Shown in pieces: positions 8,101-15,906 of a DNA stretch of 64,000 nucleotides. Position 1 is the stretch's first letter. Every line of letters starts with the position of its first letter. The stretch comes from Granulosicoccus antarcticus IMCC3135. Lineage in GTDB: Bacteria; Pseudomonadota; Gammaproteobacteria; Granulosicoccales; Granulosicoccaceae. The notes beneath the pieces are model-generated. The model was not told the origin of the DNA and searched no databases. It worked only from the letters and a program-made list of their open reading frames with translations. Location of the stretch: the NCBI RefSeq assembly GCF_002215215.1, contig NZ_CP018632.1, positions 7,002,501-7,066,500 of the forward strand, read 5' to 3'. The translations under genes were made by a program, and so were the position numbers.

Positions 8101-8695
8101 TTTTATCGCCAACCAAGGTTTTAATGGTACTTAATAAGTCAAGTGCCAATGAGTATGTTGGATGTGAAGAGTCTAGCTCTTCAATAACATGCGGCTCATT
8201 TGGTTTTTTTCTCCCGATAGCTAAAAATGATGACGCTCTGTTACCGGAGTTGACAATTGTGAATCGTGTTAACGGCTCAAATTTTTGATCTCCATAAATA
8301 TACAGATCTGCGCCAAGTTCAGTTAACTGCATAATTTTATCTGTTTTCTGATGAAGGAAAAATACCAATTCTCCACGACTCGCCTTATTCTTGAGCATGT
8401 CAAATATTTTATCGTCTTCAATCCAGCTGGCATCACGAGAACATATTTCGCATCGCCCCCCATCAGCTAAAATTGAATACATATATTCGTTTATTTTCTT
8501 TTCGTTTCTATATTTTTTAGGTTTACTTTTATAGTTTTTCCACGCATCATAAATTGCAGAAATTCCAAAAACCAATATTACAACTATAAGCAATACCAAC
8601 TTCCAACCGGACAGATTTTCAATAGGCGTTTGGAGGGCAACCCCTAGCCCTATAAATGATGCGACTGCAGATAACCAGCTAAGTACATATGCCAT
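8090..8695 (-). CDS. Two-TM membrane protein with soluble C-terminal domain
   Basis: This 201-residue protein has two hydrophobic segments near residues 3-22 and 31-48, then a basic stretch (YKSKPKKYRNEKK). The soluble domain that follows contains GRCEICSRDASWI, GELVFFLHQKTDKI, LGADLYIYGD and RFTIVNSGNRASSFLAIGRK. The alternation of these strands recalls a single PLD-like half without a clear HKD motif, similar in layout to two-TM effector proteins. I do not recognise a named family. It is the first gene of a two-gene cassette and overlaps the methyltransferase start. Confidence 0.75.
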   Translation of the reverse strand: MAYVLSWLSAVASFIGLGVALQTPIENLSGWKLVLLIVVILVFGISAIYDAWKNYKSKPKKYRNEKKINEYMYSILADGGRCEICSRDASWIEDDKIFDMLKNKASRGELVFFLHQKTDKIMQLTELGADLYIYGDQKFEPLTRFTIVNSGNRASSFLAIGRKKPNEPHVIEELDSSHPTYSLALDLLSTIKTLVGDKNDG

Positions 8696-8719
8696 TATAT
8701 TAATCTAATTCCATTTTTG

Positions 8720-8815
8720 CCTAACAAAGCGTTAACCTGCAATTGACACAGACCAGCCGGAGCGGCAGCGCAGGGTGGGATGTGTCAAGTTGACTGGTTC
8801 AACGCAATGTTAGGC
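8720..8815 (-). other. attC recombination site 5 (best conserved)
   Basis: The boxes GCCTAAC (8720-8726) and GTTAGGC (8809-8815) match the integron consensus perfectly and are mutual reverse complements. The inner arms GCGTTAACC and GGTTCAACGC pair, as do TTGACACA and TGTGTCAA. The loop contains CGGAGCGGCAGCGCAGG. It lies between the HEPN gene and the two-TM gene. Confidence 0.92.
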
Positions 8816-8863
8816 GAGGGTATAACTGGGATGGCCTGTTCGCTCTCAAGTATCAGTTCACGC

Positions 8864-9520
8864 TCACAATACCGAAATAGATTTGTATTTCTCCAATGAG
8901 GCTTGATTGTCGAGTGCATCGCCAAAAGACCGCATTAATGCAACTGTATTATTTGTTATCTCATCTAGATCTGAAATGTCTATGAAAGTGTTTTCACCAT
9001 GAGCGATTTCGTTTCTTCTCTTTAATAGTATTACGTCGATAAATGTCGAGAGCTTAGCCCACCCATCTGACGGAAGGCCACAAACCAGGCAAATATCTAG
9101 GAAAACGTCATAGTTTAGATTGGATTTCGTATTTACTAAATCTTCATCAATTCTGGTAAATCTTTTGTCAGATGAATCTAAAAGCTGATCTATGAATTCA
9201 CATCTTTGCGATACACTCGCATTAGATTTTGACAACTGAGCGAGTCGAGGAAGAAAGAGATTCCGGATAAACTGACGATCAAGGTCGCCAACTTTGTACC
9301 TTCGAAGGCAGATATGCTCCATGTATTTACGGGCACTATATTTTACGCTGCCTTCCCAGTGCGCGTAGCATATAGCGACAATAGACCTAAGAAGTACTTT
9401 CTGAAGAATGGTGTCAGCACGCTCGACTGCTGACTTCAAGTCAGATATTTCCTTTATGCGCCATGTTCGATCCTCGATTATTTGGTTTGAGAAATCGGAT
9501 GCAGTATAGGGCTTGCTCAT
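8864..9520 (-). CDS. HEPN-domain protein of the MAE_28990 type, paired with DUF262
   Basis: This protein of about 218 residues is mostly helical and ends its second half with KRRNEIAHGE. That contains the HEPN RNase signature R-x4-6-H (here RNEIAH, about residues 169-174). An early CYAHWEGSVKYSARKY segment is typical of MAE_28990/MAE_18760 HEPN proteins, which are often encoded with DUF262 partners. The ATG at 9520 overlaps the DUF262 stop (ATGA); an in-frame TTG at 9532 is less likely. The overlap implies coupled translation and a joint function. RNA cleavage is inferred from the intact motif. Confidence 0.85.
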   Translation of the reverse strand: MSKPYTASDFSNQIIEDRTWRIKEISDLKSAVERADTILQKVLLRSIVAICYAHWEGSVKYSARKYMEHICLRRYKVGDLDRQFIRNLFLPRLAQLSKSNASVSQRCEFIDQLLDSSDKRFTRIDEDLVNTKSNLNYDVFLDICLVCGLPSDGWAKLSTFIDVILLKRRNEIAHGENTFIDISDLDEITNNTVALMRSFGDALDNQASLEKYKSISVL

Positions 9521-10626
9521 GGTGTGAACCAATCTGCTCCAAATGGAATTGTTCTTGAAATTCTGACGGTTCCACGTAACCCAGGTGAGGTAAAAGAATC
9601 TGTACGCTCATCCATCCAAAGGTCATTGATCTTTCCTTCAATAAACTCAGTTGAATTCTTCAGATTTTTAATATTACTAAGATTTTTTGCAACGCCTACA
9701 GCGATTACTTCAAATCCAACGAGCCCAACTCGCCCAATAGGAGCGCCATCTACCCTTCTTCGTAGAACGTCGGCTCCCGCTATGGAGTTCAGTAGATCAA
9801 ACGTACCGTTCACGAGTTCTGTTGCCTTTCTCGTATCACCAATTTCGGCCAGCTCTACAATTCCTTCATCTATATATTCTTCAACATCCAACTTTCCGTC
9901 GTAGTCCACACAGGTGTGGACCAGAAATCTTGACGCCATTTCTATGTGTTTTTGTCTTTCAAACTGATATTCATTTATACCTATTACGGACTTGAATACC
10001 TCTGATTCGGCTAACTCTTTAACCACTCGAAAGTAGTCGGCATTAACCATTAACATGATGCAGTTTCTAAGTTCTTGCGGGTTGGCTAAGGTGCCCCCTG
10101 CATTCAATCGTTGAAACAGATCATATTTAGTGTTGTTGTCGCTTGGTCTCTTTAGTATCTCAACACCCATTCGAGACCTTCGAATAGTGAGTTTTTGCGA
10201 TTTAGCAAGTTCTTGCTGGTCGCAAAATTCGACCCCATCAATAACAGGTGATTTCTCCCATACCGCATTGTGTAGTGAGGGTAGGTACTTTGTTGCTTCT
10301 AAAACAGACGGGGCTACTATTTCCCTCTCAGGCGATCTTAAAATACCTATAAATTCGAGTATTGTTGACACTCTTTGTAGTCCGTCAATTAGCTCCCACT
10401 CTCCTGCTTCAGTTTCGAAAACGAAGATCGAAGGAATTGGAATGCCAAGCAAAAGTGACTCTATAAGTTTTGATTTCTGACCACTGTTCCAACGGAAAAG
10501 ACGCTGAAATTCCGGATCAATAATTATCTCGCCCGTTTCGTACATGCTGACGATCTCGCCAATTGACATTTGGTACGCATCAGTTCGAACAAGGCGTTGA
10601 GCGCTCTCAATTTCTTCACTTAGCAA
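9517..10626 (-). CDS. DUF262 domain protein (ParB/GmrSD-N-like NTPase/nuclease)
   Basis: This 369-residue protein carries the DUF262 signature: DPEFQRLFRW at about residues 37-46, KSKLIESLLLGIPIP, and WELIDGLQRVSTI with DGLQR at 81-85 (the usual form is DGQQR). The family includes the N-terminal half of type IV GmrSD enzymes, BrxU and SspE. This protein lacks an obvious DUF1524 HNH half, and the HEPN gene that overlaps its end may supply the effector instead. It starts with TTG at 10626, with GGAG nine bases upstream. It leads a two-gene cassette bounded by attC6 and attC5. Confidence 0.88.
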   Translation of the reverse strand: MLSEEIESAQRLVRTDAYQMSIGEIVSMYETGEIIIDPEFQRLFRWNSGQKSKLIESLLLGIPIPSIFVFETEAGEWELIDGLQRVSTILEFIGILRSPEREIVAPSVLEATKYLPSLHNAVWEKSPVIDGVEFCDQQELAKSQKLTIRRSRMGVEILKRPSDNNTKYDLFQRLNAGGTLANPQELRNCIMLMVNADYFRVVKELAESEVFKSVIGINEYQFERQKHIEMASRFLVHTCVDYDGKLDVEEYIDEGIVELAEIGDTRKATELVNGTFDLLNSIAGADVLRRRVDGAPIGRVGLVGFEVIAVGVAKNLSNIKNLKNSTEFIEGKINDLWMDERTDSFTSPGLRGTVRISRTIPFGADWFTP

Positions 10627-10686
10627 GTTATTGACTCCATGATTGGCTTGTCACTCAGTATACTATCCAGGTTCGTCTGTCGACGC

Positions 10687-10777
10687 GCCTAACAGTGGCG
10701 CTAAGGTGCAATGGACGCGACTGCGGAGCCCAGGTTCCGTTGACGGGTCCATTGACAGCTTCAGCGTAATGTTATAT
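10687..10777 (-). other. attC recombination site 6
   Basis: The boxes are GCCTAAC (10687-10693) and GTTATAT (10771-10777). The arms GGCGCTAAG and CTTCAGCG pair, followed by CAATGGAC with GTCCATTG. The loop is shorter than in the other sites and keeps only GCGGAGC-CCAGG. It sits directly after the HNH gene. Confidence 0.85.
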
Positions 10778-10778
10778 C

Positions 10779-11603
10779 TCATCTAAATACGTATTTCCTA
10801 TGAAACTCTAAATAAGGAAGATGCTTGCTGTTCAATATTTTTATTCGAAGATCCAAGTCAAACGGCAGCATTTTATATTCTTTTTCGGAAATACCGCTAG
10901 ATACCTTAATTTCACCACCATCCATAAATGTCACCAAACCAGCGTCAAACAGAGCATCTACATCAGCTCTAAGCAATAATCCATTGAACGAATCAAGCCG
11001 CTCAACATCAGTAGACTGGCTCCACGGCTTAATATGTGACCCAATTAGCAATTTCTCTATGGTGCAGCCAGTAAGAAAGCAGCACCCACAATGTTCTCTC
11101 AAGCTTTCTTTCCACGGTCCATGTCCACGCCTTGCCAGCACTAAAGCTTGAATATCAGTTGCACTTAATTTTTTACTATTATCATTTATCTCATCGAGAT
11201 CTATCTGGAGTTCTGACTTACACAGAGTCGCACTTATAAACTCACAAAACGCCTCAACAGCACTTAACTTTTCAATTGATATCCCTATTCCATAATGACT
11301 AGGATATTTAATTTCTTTCTTTCTAAACCTTTTAGGGAATTCACTTAGCGAGGAGTCGTGATAAAAATATTCATCTTGTTCTGCCAAATGCAATTGATCA
11401 TTCAGATCCAGCATACCGATGGCATATTTATAACCGGGGTGTATGATTGCAGTCTTGTTTTTCCGTTTTTTCGACTTAGCAAGATAGATGCTTTCACCAG
11501 TGCTTATTTGCTTAAAATGCACTGTGTAACTATTTTCATCTTTTCTCTCAAAACCAAACTCTACTAACGCTTCTGCGTATTCCTCATTAACTTTATAATC
11601 CAT
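10779..11603 (-). CDS. HNH endonuclease domain protein (cassette cargo)
   Basis: This 274-residue protein carries a C-terminal HNH_2-type core: CGCCFLTGCTI, LIGSHIKPWSQS, then FNGLLLRADVDALFDAGLVTF. The histidine and asparagine of SHIKPW and NGLLL and the cysteine pair fit an HNH nuclease found in restriction-like proteins. The first 150 residues are unassigned and may recognise DNA. ATG at 11603. It is the outermost complete cassette, with attC6 at its 3' end. It could be a stand-alone restriction enzyme; no modification methylase gene is linked in the same cassette. Confidence 0.85.
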   Translation of the reverse strand: MDYKVNEEYAEALVEFGFERKDENSYTVHFKQISTGESIYLAKSKKRKNKTAIIHPGYKYAIGMLDLNDQLHLAEQDEYFYHDSSLSEFPKRFRKKEIKYPSHYGIGISIEKLSAVEAFCEFISATLCKSELQIDLDEINDNSKKLSATDIQALVLARRGHGPWKESLREHCGCCFLTGCTIEKLLIGSHIKPWSQSTDVERLDSFNGLLLRADVDALFDAGLVTFMDGGEIKVSSGISEKEYKMLPFDLDLRIKILNSKHLPYLEFHRKYVFR

Positions 11604-11833
11604 AAAATTCCCATTGAGATATAAAAAGTATTAGGTCGATTCAGCTATGCACGTCATATCTGAGTCATCCGCACCCTGTGTTCAGCGTCATCACCCGTAT
11701 CCAATACAACCACACACCTGTATATCCTGAAATAAAGAGTCTGATATGGAAAATCATCTTCTCGCCTCCGTTTCAACCTCGATATTACTCCTTGCGATGA
11801 TGAATGATCCGATTAACTTCAAGGAAGAATGTT

Positions 11834-12187
11834 ATGTCAGATCAATCGAAATTCGACCATATTCCTGATGTACAGCCCCGTACTGCTTAAGAAAAATATC
11901 TTAAACAGGAGGGTGCACCCTCCAATCAATATCCCCATTATGTAGTCAGAGCAAATCAGTTTATCAGGGCCGATAACAGTCAGGCACCCCATAATCTGCT
12001 AGTTGGTGAAATTACCGGAAAACTGTAAGAACTGGGACGCGACGAAAAACTGGCGGATTGGCAGATTGCACCGCATGCTCCACTCCTTCAACTTGAGAAT
12101 TTCGCTCGCTCCAAACGCAAGAAGATCATTCCAGTAGTCATGTCGCGTGCAGATGAGAGCCATGGAAGCTCTGACGCTACGGGTCAA
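11834..12187 (+). pseudogene. Broken gene with two in-frame TAA codons
   Basis: A strong ribosome site AAGGAAG (11821-11827) stands six bases before ATG at 11834. The frame reads MSDQSKFDHIPDVQPRTA, stop (TAA 11888), then EKYLKQEGAPSNQYPHYVVR and on through a coding-like stretch to GEITGKL. A second TAA follows at 12026, then ELGRDEKLADWQIAP and about 45 more residues. The frame is held throughout, so the gene seems to have decayed by two nonsense changes, not by frameshift. The protein family is not recognised. The 3' end is set where the opposing DUF3891 gene ends and is uncertain. The rest of 11604-11833 shows nothing I can name. Confidence 0.55.
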
Positions 12188-12889
12188 TTACTCGCTTCCC
12201 GCAAAAACCTCAAACTCCACCCTATGCGGATTCAGCACCTGAGGATAACCAGACCCTTCATAGGCCAATAAATACCCCCTGACGCTCTCGCAGGACAATG
12301 GCCAGGGCTCAAGACTGATCGTACCAACCGTGTAGCCCATGCCATCGGCGGACTCTGTGTGCTGAAAGTTGATCTCATAACGCACATCAATCCGATTACC
12401 GTCTGCATTGTCTGCCAGTACCGCTACGCTGCCTGTGGTCACTCTTTCAAAACAGAAATCGAACGCAACCGAGTCGCAGAGACGGGTGATCATATCGGCA
12501 TCCTGAAAGACACTTTCTGGAATTCCGCTTTTGGCAATCAAGTCTTTCAACAACAGACGGCAGCGTTGTTCAAGCTCAGATAAGCCTGCCATGTTCATGA
12601 GTCTTGCCACATGAGTTTTCGCCACTATCTCGGCGATGTGATCAGAGAATCGCATCTGCATCAAGGCTTCAAAGGTGCGATGCCGCTCAGCGGCCTCCAT
12701 TCCCAGAATGTCATGGGTATCCAGCAATCCGTATCCGAAGTCATGCAAGGCGACTCCTGTGCAGAATGCATTGAATGGTAGCTGTGGTTGCCTGAACTTC
12801 TCATTACCCCACAGCTGGGCGATGGTGCCGGCAAGCCTGGCATGTTCACTTTGTGGATAGACTACCGATCGGCTTTTGGACACGAACAT
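12188..12889 (-). CDS. DUF3891 family protein (HD-like)
   Basis: This 233-residue protein has the DUF3891 pattern: VYPQSEHARLAGTIAQLWGN near the N-terminus, CTGVALHDFGYGLLD with a conserved HD pair, and later HVARLMNM. The family resembles HD-domain metal-dependent hydrolases, but no reaction is established. ATG at 12889 lies 78 bp from the divergent cardiolipin synthase start, so the two may share a promoter region. The gene is intact and GC-rich, and marks the return to core-like DNA after the integron array. Confidence 0.8.
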   Translation of the reverse strand: MFVSKSRSVVYPQSEHARLAGTIAQLWGNEKFRQPQLPFNAFCTGVALHDFGYGLLDTHDILGMEAAERHRTFEALMQMRFSDHIAEIVAKTHVARLMNMAGLSELEQRCRLLLKDLIAKSGIPESVFQDADMITRLCDSVAFDFCFERVTTGSVAVLADNADGNRIDVRYEINFQHTESADGMGYTVGTISLEPWPLSCESVRGYLLAYEGSGYPQVLNPHRVEFEVFAGSE

Positions 12890-12967
12890 GCGCCTGCACT
12901 CCCTCTATTGACTCGACAACATCTCAGACTGTCACTTACCCTACCTGACGAGCATAATGGCTGACTA

Positions 12968-14428
12968 GTGTTCTACGCCAAACAGCGGACTCGGAGGCCA
13001 GACTTGTACGTTCTACTATTCCATGCACTGATCGTGACCGGGCTCACCCTTCGGGTCCTGCTCAGAGATGATCTGGCCCCCTCCTCGAGGCTGGCCTGGT
13101 TCATGGTGATCTTCATTCTGCCGGTGGCAGGCGCCATCGTCTACTTCCTGTTCGGCGAGGCAAGTCTGGGACGAAGCGCCTCCAGACGCCGGGCCACCAT
13201 CCGCTCGGTATGGGCTGAAAGCCCTGCCATTCTGGGTTCAGGCTCTGATCTGCTCGAATCAATCGATCCTGCCTATCAGCCAGCCTTCAGCTATGCCGCT
13301 TCCATCAACGGTTTTCAGGTAAAAACTGGCAACCGTGCCGAACTCATGGCCGATGGTCTTGAAGCCCGGCGCAGACTGCTCAGTGATATCGATGCTGCCA
13401 AGGTATCGGTCAACGTGCTGTACTACATCTGGCTTGACGATAATACCGGCACAGCGGTTGCCCAGGCACTGATGCGGGCCGTCGCACGTGGCGTTCAGTG
13501 CAGAGCGATGACTGATGGTCTGGGATCACGGCAACTGATCAAATCCAGGCTCTGGCGTCAGATGAGCGATGCCGGTGTCATGACAGAAATTGCCCTGCCC
13601 CTCAACCGCCCCTTGTTCACCATGTTGACAAGTCGAATCGATCTGAGAAACCACCGCAAGATAACCGTCATCGACGGCCAGATCACCTACTGTGGTAGCC
13701 AGAACTGCGCAGACCCGGAGTTTCTCGTAAAACCAAAGTTTGCCCCCTGGGTTGACATCATGCTGCGTATCGAAGGGCCTGTGGTTGCTCAGAACCAGCT
13801 GCTGTTTGCCAGCGACTGGATGGTGGCACGCAAAGGCAGCTTGCAGGAATTCCCCCTGTCTCCGGACACCCACGCTAACGGCTTTGCCGCCTCTATCATC
13901 GGCGATGGCCCCACCGAAAGAGCAGGTGCCACGGCACAGCTGTTTGCAAGCCTGATCGGTACGGCAACCAGAACACTGACGCTCTCAACCCCCTACTTCG
14001 TACCAAACACCACGGTGCTCAATGCCATTCAGGCAGCCGCCTATCGCGGTGTTCATGTCACCCTGATATTCCCCGAACGCAACGACTCTTGGGTTGTTGC
14101 CGCCGCCAGTCGCAGTTTCTACCAGGCTATTCTGGCCTCTGGTGCTTGCATCTTCGAGTACATCCCAGGCTTGCTGCATTCAAAAACCCTGACCATCGAC
14201 GGGTGTATCACGTTCCTGGGGTCCAGCAATATGGATCTGCGAAGCTTTGATCTGAATTACGAAAACGACATCCTGCTACAGGATGTCGCGACAACCAAAG
14301 CGGTAGAACAAAGACAAGAGGACTATCTAAAGCAATCCAGAGAGGTCACTGTCGTGCAGGTGGAAAGCTGGTCTCTACCGACCAAGCTCTGGAACAATGC
14401 CATTGCCACTATCGGTCCGGTTCTCTAG
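12968..14428 (+). CDS. cls: Cardiolipin synthase (phospholipase D family)
   Basis: This 486-residue inner-membrane enzyme joins phosphatidylglycerol molecules to make cardiolipin. Two N-terminal membrane helices (about residues 12-30 and 40-62) precede two PLD domains. The HKD motifs are NHRKITVIDGQITYCGSQN at about 229-247 and LHSKTLTIDGCITFLGSSN at about 402-420, both complete. The start is GTG at 12968, the first start after an in-frame TGA. The length and two-helix layout fit ClsA. It converges with the creatinase gene 20 bp downstream. Confidence 0.93.
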   Translation: MFYAKQRTRRPDLYVLLFHALIVTGLTLRVLLRDDLAPSSRLAWFMVIFILPVAGAIVYFLFGEASLGRSASRRRATIRSVWAESPAILGSGSDLLESIDPAYQPAFSYAASINGFQVKTGNRAELMADGLEARRRLLSDIDAAKVSVNVLYYIWLDDNTGTAVAQALMRAVARGVQCRAMTDGLGSRQLIKSRLWRQMSDAGVMTEIALPLNRPLFTMLTSRIDLRNHRKITVIDGQITYCGSQNCADPEFLVKPKFAPWVDIMLRIEGPVVAQNQLLFASDWMVARKGSLQEFPLSPDTHANGFAASIIGDGPTERAGATAQLFASLIGTATRTLTLSTPYFVPNTTVLNAIQAAAYRGVHVTLIFPERNDSWVVAAASRSFYQAILASGACIFEYIPGLLHSKTLTIDGCITFLGSSNMDLRSFDLNYENDILLQDVATTKAVEQRQEDYLKQSREVTVVQVESWSLPTKLWNNAIATIGPVL

Positions 14429-14448
14429 CTTGCGGCTCTGCATCCTGC

Positions 14449-15660
14449 TTATGATGAAACAATCAGATGCTCAGCCCCATAAGGGAAGGCGGTGATGTTG
14501 TCATTACCCTGCTCATTTATCACCAGAATGTCATGCTCACGGTAACCACCAGCGCCGGGCAGATGATTCGGGATGGTAATCATCGGTTCCATCGAGATCA
14601 CCATGCCAGGTTCCAGAACCGTATCGCAGTCTTCACGCAATTCCAGACCCGCTTCACGACCGTAGTAGTGACACAGCACACCAAAGGAATGGCCATAGCC
14701 AAACGAGCGATATTGCAACAGATCCTCAGAGGCGTAGATCTCGTTCAGCTCCCGTGCGATGTCCGAGCATTTGGCACCGGGCACCAGCAGTTCCTTGCCA
14801 CGATCATGCACCTTGCAGTTGATATCCCACAAACGCATATGCTCATCGCTGGCCTCTTCGGCAAACAGGGTGCGCTCAAGCGCCACATAATAGCCTGCCA
14901 CCATCGGAAAGCAGTTCAGCGACAAAATGTCCCCACGCTCGATCTTGCGGCTGGTGACCGGGTTATGAGCTCCATCGGTGTTGAGCCCTGACTGGAACCA
15001 GGTCCAGGTATCAAGCAGCTCACCCTCGGGCCAGCTCTTGGCTATTTCCCGCACCATGGTTGCGGTGGAATGCAGCGCCACTTCCCGTTCAGTGGTGCCC
15101 ACAGCAATGGCTTCCACGCACGCAGCACCACCGATGTCAGCAATGCGAGTCATTTCAGTAATATGCGCGATTTCCTCAGCCGACTTGATCATGCGCAGCT
15201 TCATGGCTGGTGCTGCCACATCAACAAATTCGACGCCCGGGAACTCGGACTTCAACAGGTTCAGCAAATCGATATTCACGTGATCGAATTCGATACCGAT
15301 GCGTTTGGCGGCACCCACCAGGTTTCTCACGGCATGAAAGTAGTTATCACGACTCCAGTCGGTGTAGGTGACATTCTCGCCAAAGGTTCTGCGCCAGGGC
15401 TGCCCACCATCAATACCGGCACTGATGCTGGTGGCATGTTCCGCAGTTATGACAAAGCCGTAGCGTCTGCCAAACTGGCAGAACAGGAAATCCGCATAGT
15501 AATTAATGTTGTGATATGAGGAAAACAGCACCGCATCGACATTATTGTCGGCCATGTGCTTGCGCATGGAATCCTGGCGGCGTTGCATCTCATTGGCGGA
15601 GAAGGTCTGTTGCGCCTTCTCACCGTTGTTCGAATAGTCCTGAAAACGTTCGCGTTGCAT
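14449..15660 (-). CDS. Creatinase (creatine amidinohydrolase, M24 fold)
   Basis: This 403-residue cytoplasmic enzyme is predicted to hydrolyse creatine to sarcosine and urea. It follows the Pseudomonas creatinase sequence closely: SYHNINYYADFLFC, SISAGIDGGQPWRRT, YTDWSRDNYF, WTWFQSGLNTDGAHNPVTSRK (holding the catalytic histidine), LSLNCFPMVAGYY, YGHSFGVLCHYYGREAGLEL and VISMEPMI. The length equals the known enzymes. No sarcosine oxidase or creatininase gene is adjacent, so downstream steps must lie elsewhere. Related M24 enzymes such as ectoine hydrolase (DoeA) were considered, but the motif agreement favours creatinase. Confidence 0.9.
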   Translation of the reverse strand: MQRERFQDYSNNGEKAQQTFSANEMQRRQDSMRKHMADNNVDAVLFSSYHNINYYADFLFCQFGRRYGFVITAEHATSISAGIDGGQPWRRTFGENVTYTDWSRDNYFHAVRNLVGAAKRIGIEFDHVNIDLLNLLKSEFPGVEFVDVAAPAMKLRMIKSAEEIAHITEMTRIADIGGAACVEAIAVGTTEREVALHSTATMVREIAKSWPEGELLDTWTWFQSGLNTDGAHNPVTSRKIERGDILSLNCFPMVAGYYVALERTLFAEEASDEHMRLWDINCKVHDRGKELLVPGAKCSDIARELNEIYASEDLLQYRSFGYGHSFGVLCHYYGREAGLELREDCDTVLEPGMVISMEPMITIPNHLPGAGGYREHDILVINEQGNDNITAFPYGAEHLIVSS

Positions 15661-15906
15661 GATGCTCGAATCCTGTGCTGTGACAATTTAGATACTGCGG
15701 ATAGCGGCACTGTGCACCTGGATTACACCTGGGTCAAAGGATCATTTCTCACAACGGCTTTAGTTTTTCTCATGTCGCCTGCCAATGAGAATCCTACCCT
15801 GTCAGGCGCCTGCATGCTGTTTCGTGTCATCGAGACTTTCCAACAACCGGCGCTCGTCAATAGAGTTATCAGGTAGGCTCCACGATCAATTCAGGCGTTG
15901 AACATC

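Larger units (their letters stand above)
1..11640 (-). mobile_element. Integron gene-cassette array without visible integrase
   Basis: All genes here run on the minus strand in short gene-plus-attC units. Six quasi-palindromic attC-type sites sit at the 3' side of successive genes. In the best sites the outer boxes fit the consensus RYYYAAC / GTTRRRY (GCCTAAC at 8720, GTTAGGC at 8809). The DNA is clearly more AT-rich than the rest of the window. The promoter-proximal end is near 11.6 kb, where an attI and a divergent plus-strand intI would be expected. Instead there is a decayed gene and then an ordinary DUF3891 gene. The array continues past the left edge, so an integrase elsewhere cannot be excluded. 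The right boundary is approximate. Confidence 0.85.

Noticed and set aside
11604-11640. TATTAGGTC as a possible attI or attC remnant
   Set aside because: One weak box without partner boxes; not enough to call an attI.
11834-12187. Stop-codon reassignment (TAA read as an amino acid)
   Set aside because: All other genes in the window use TAA as a normal stop, so two nonsense mutations in a dead gene explain this better.
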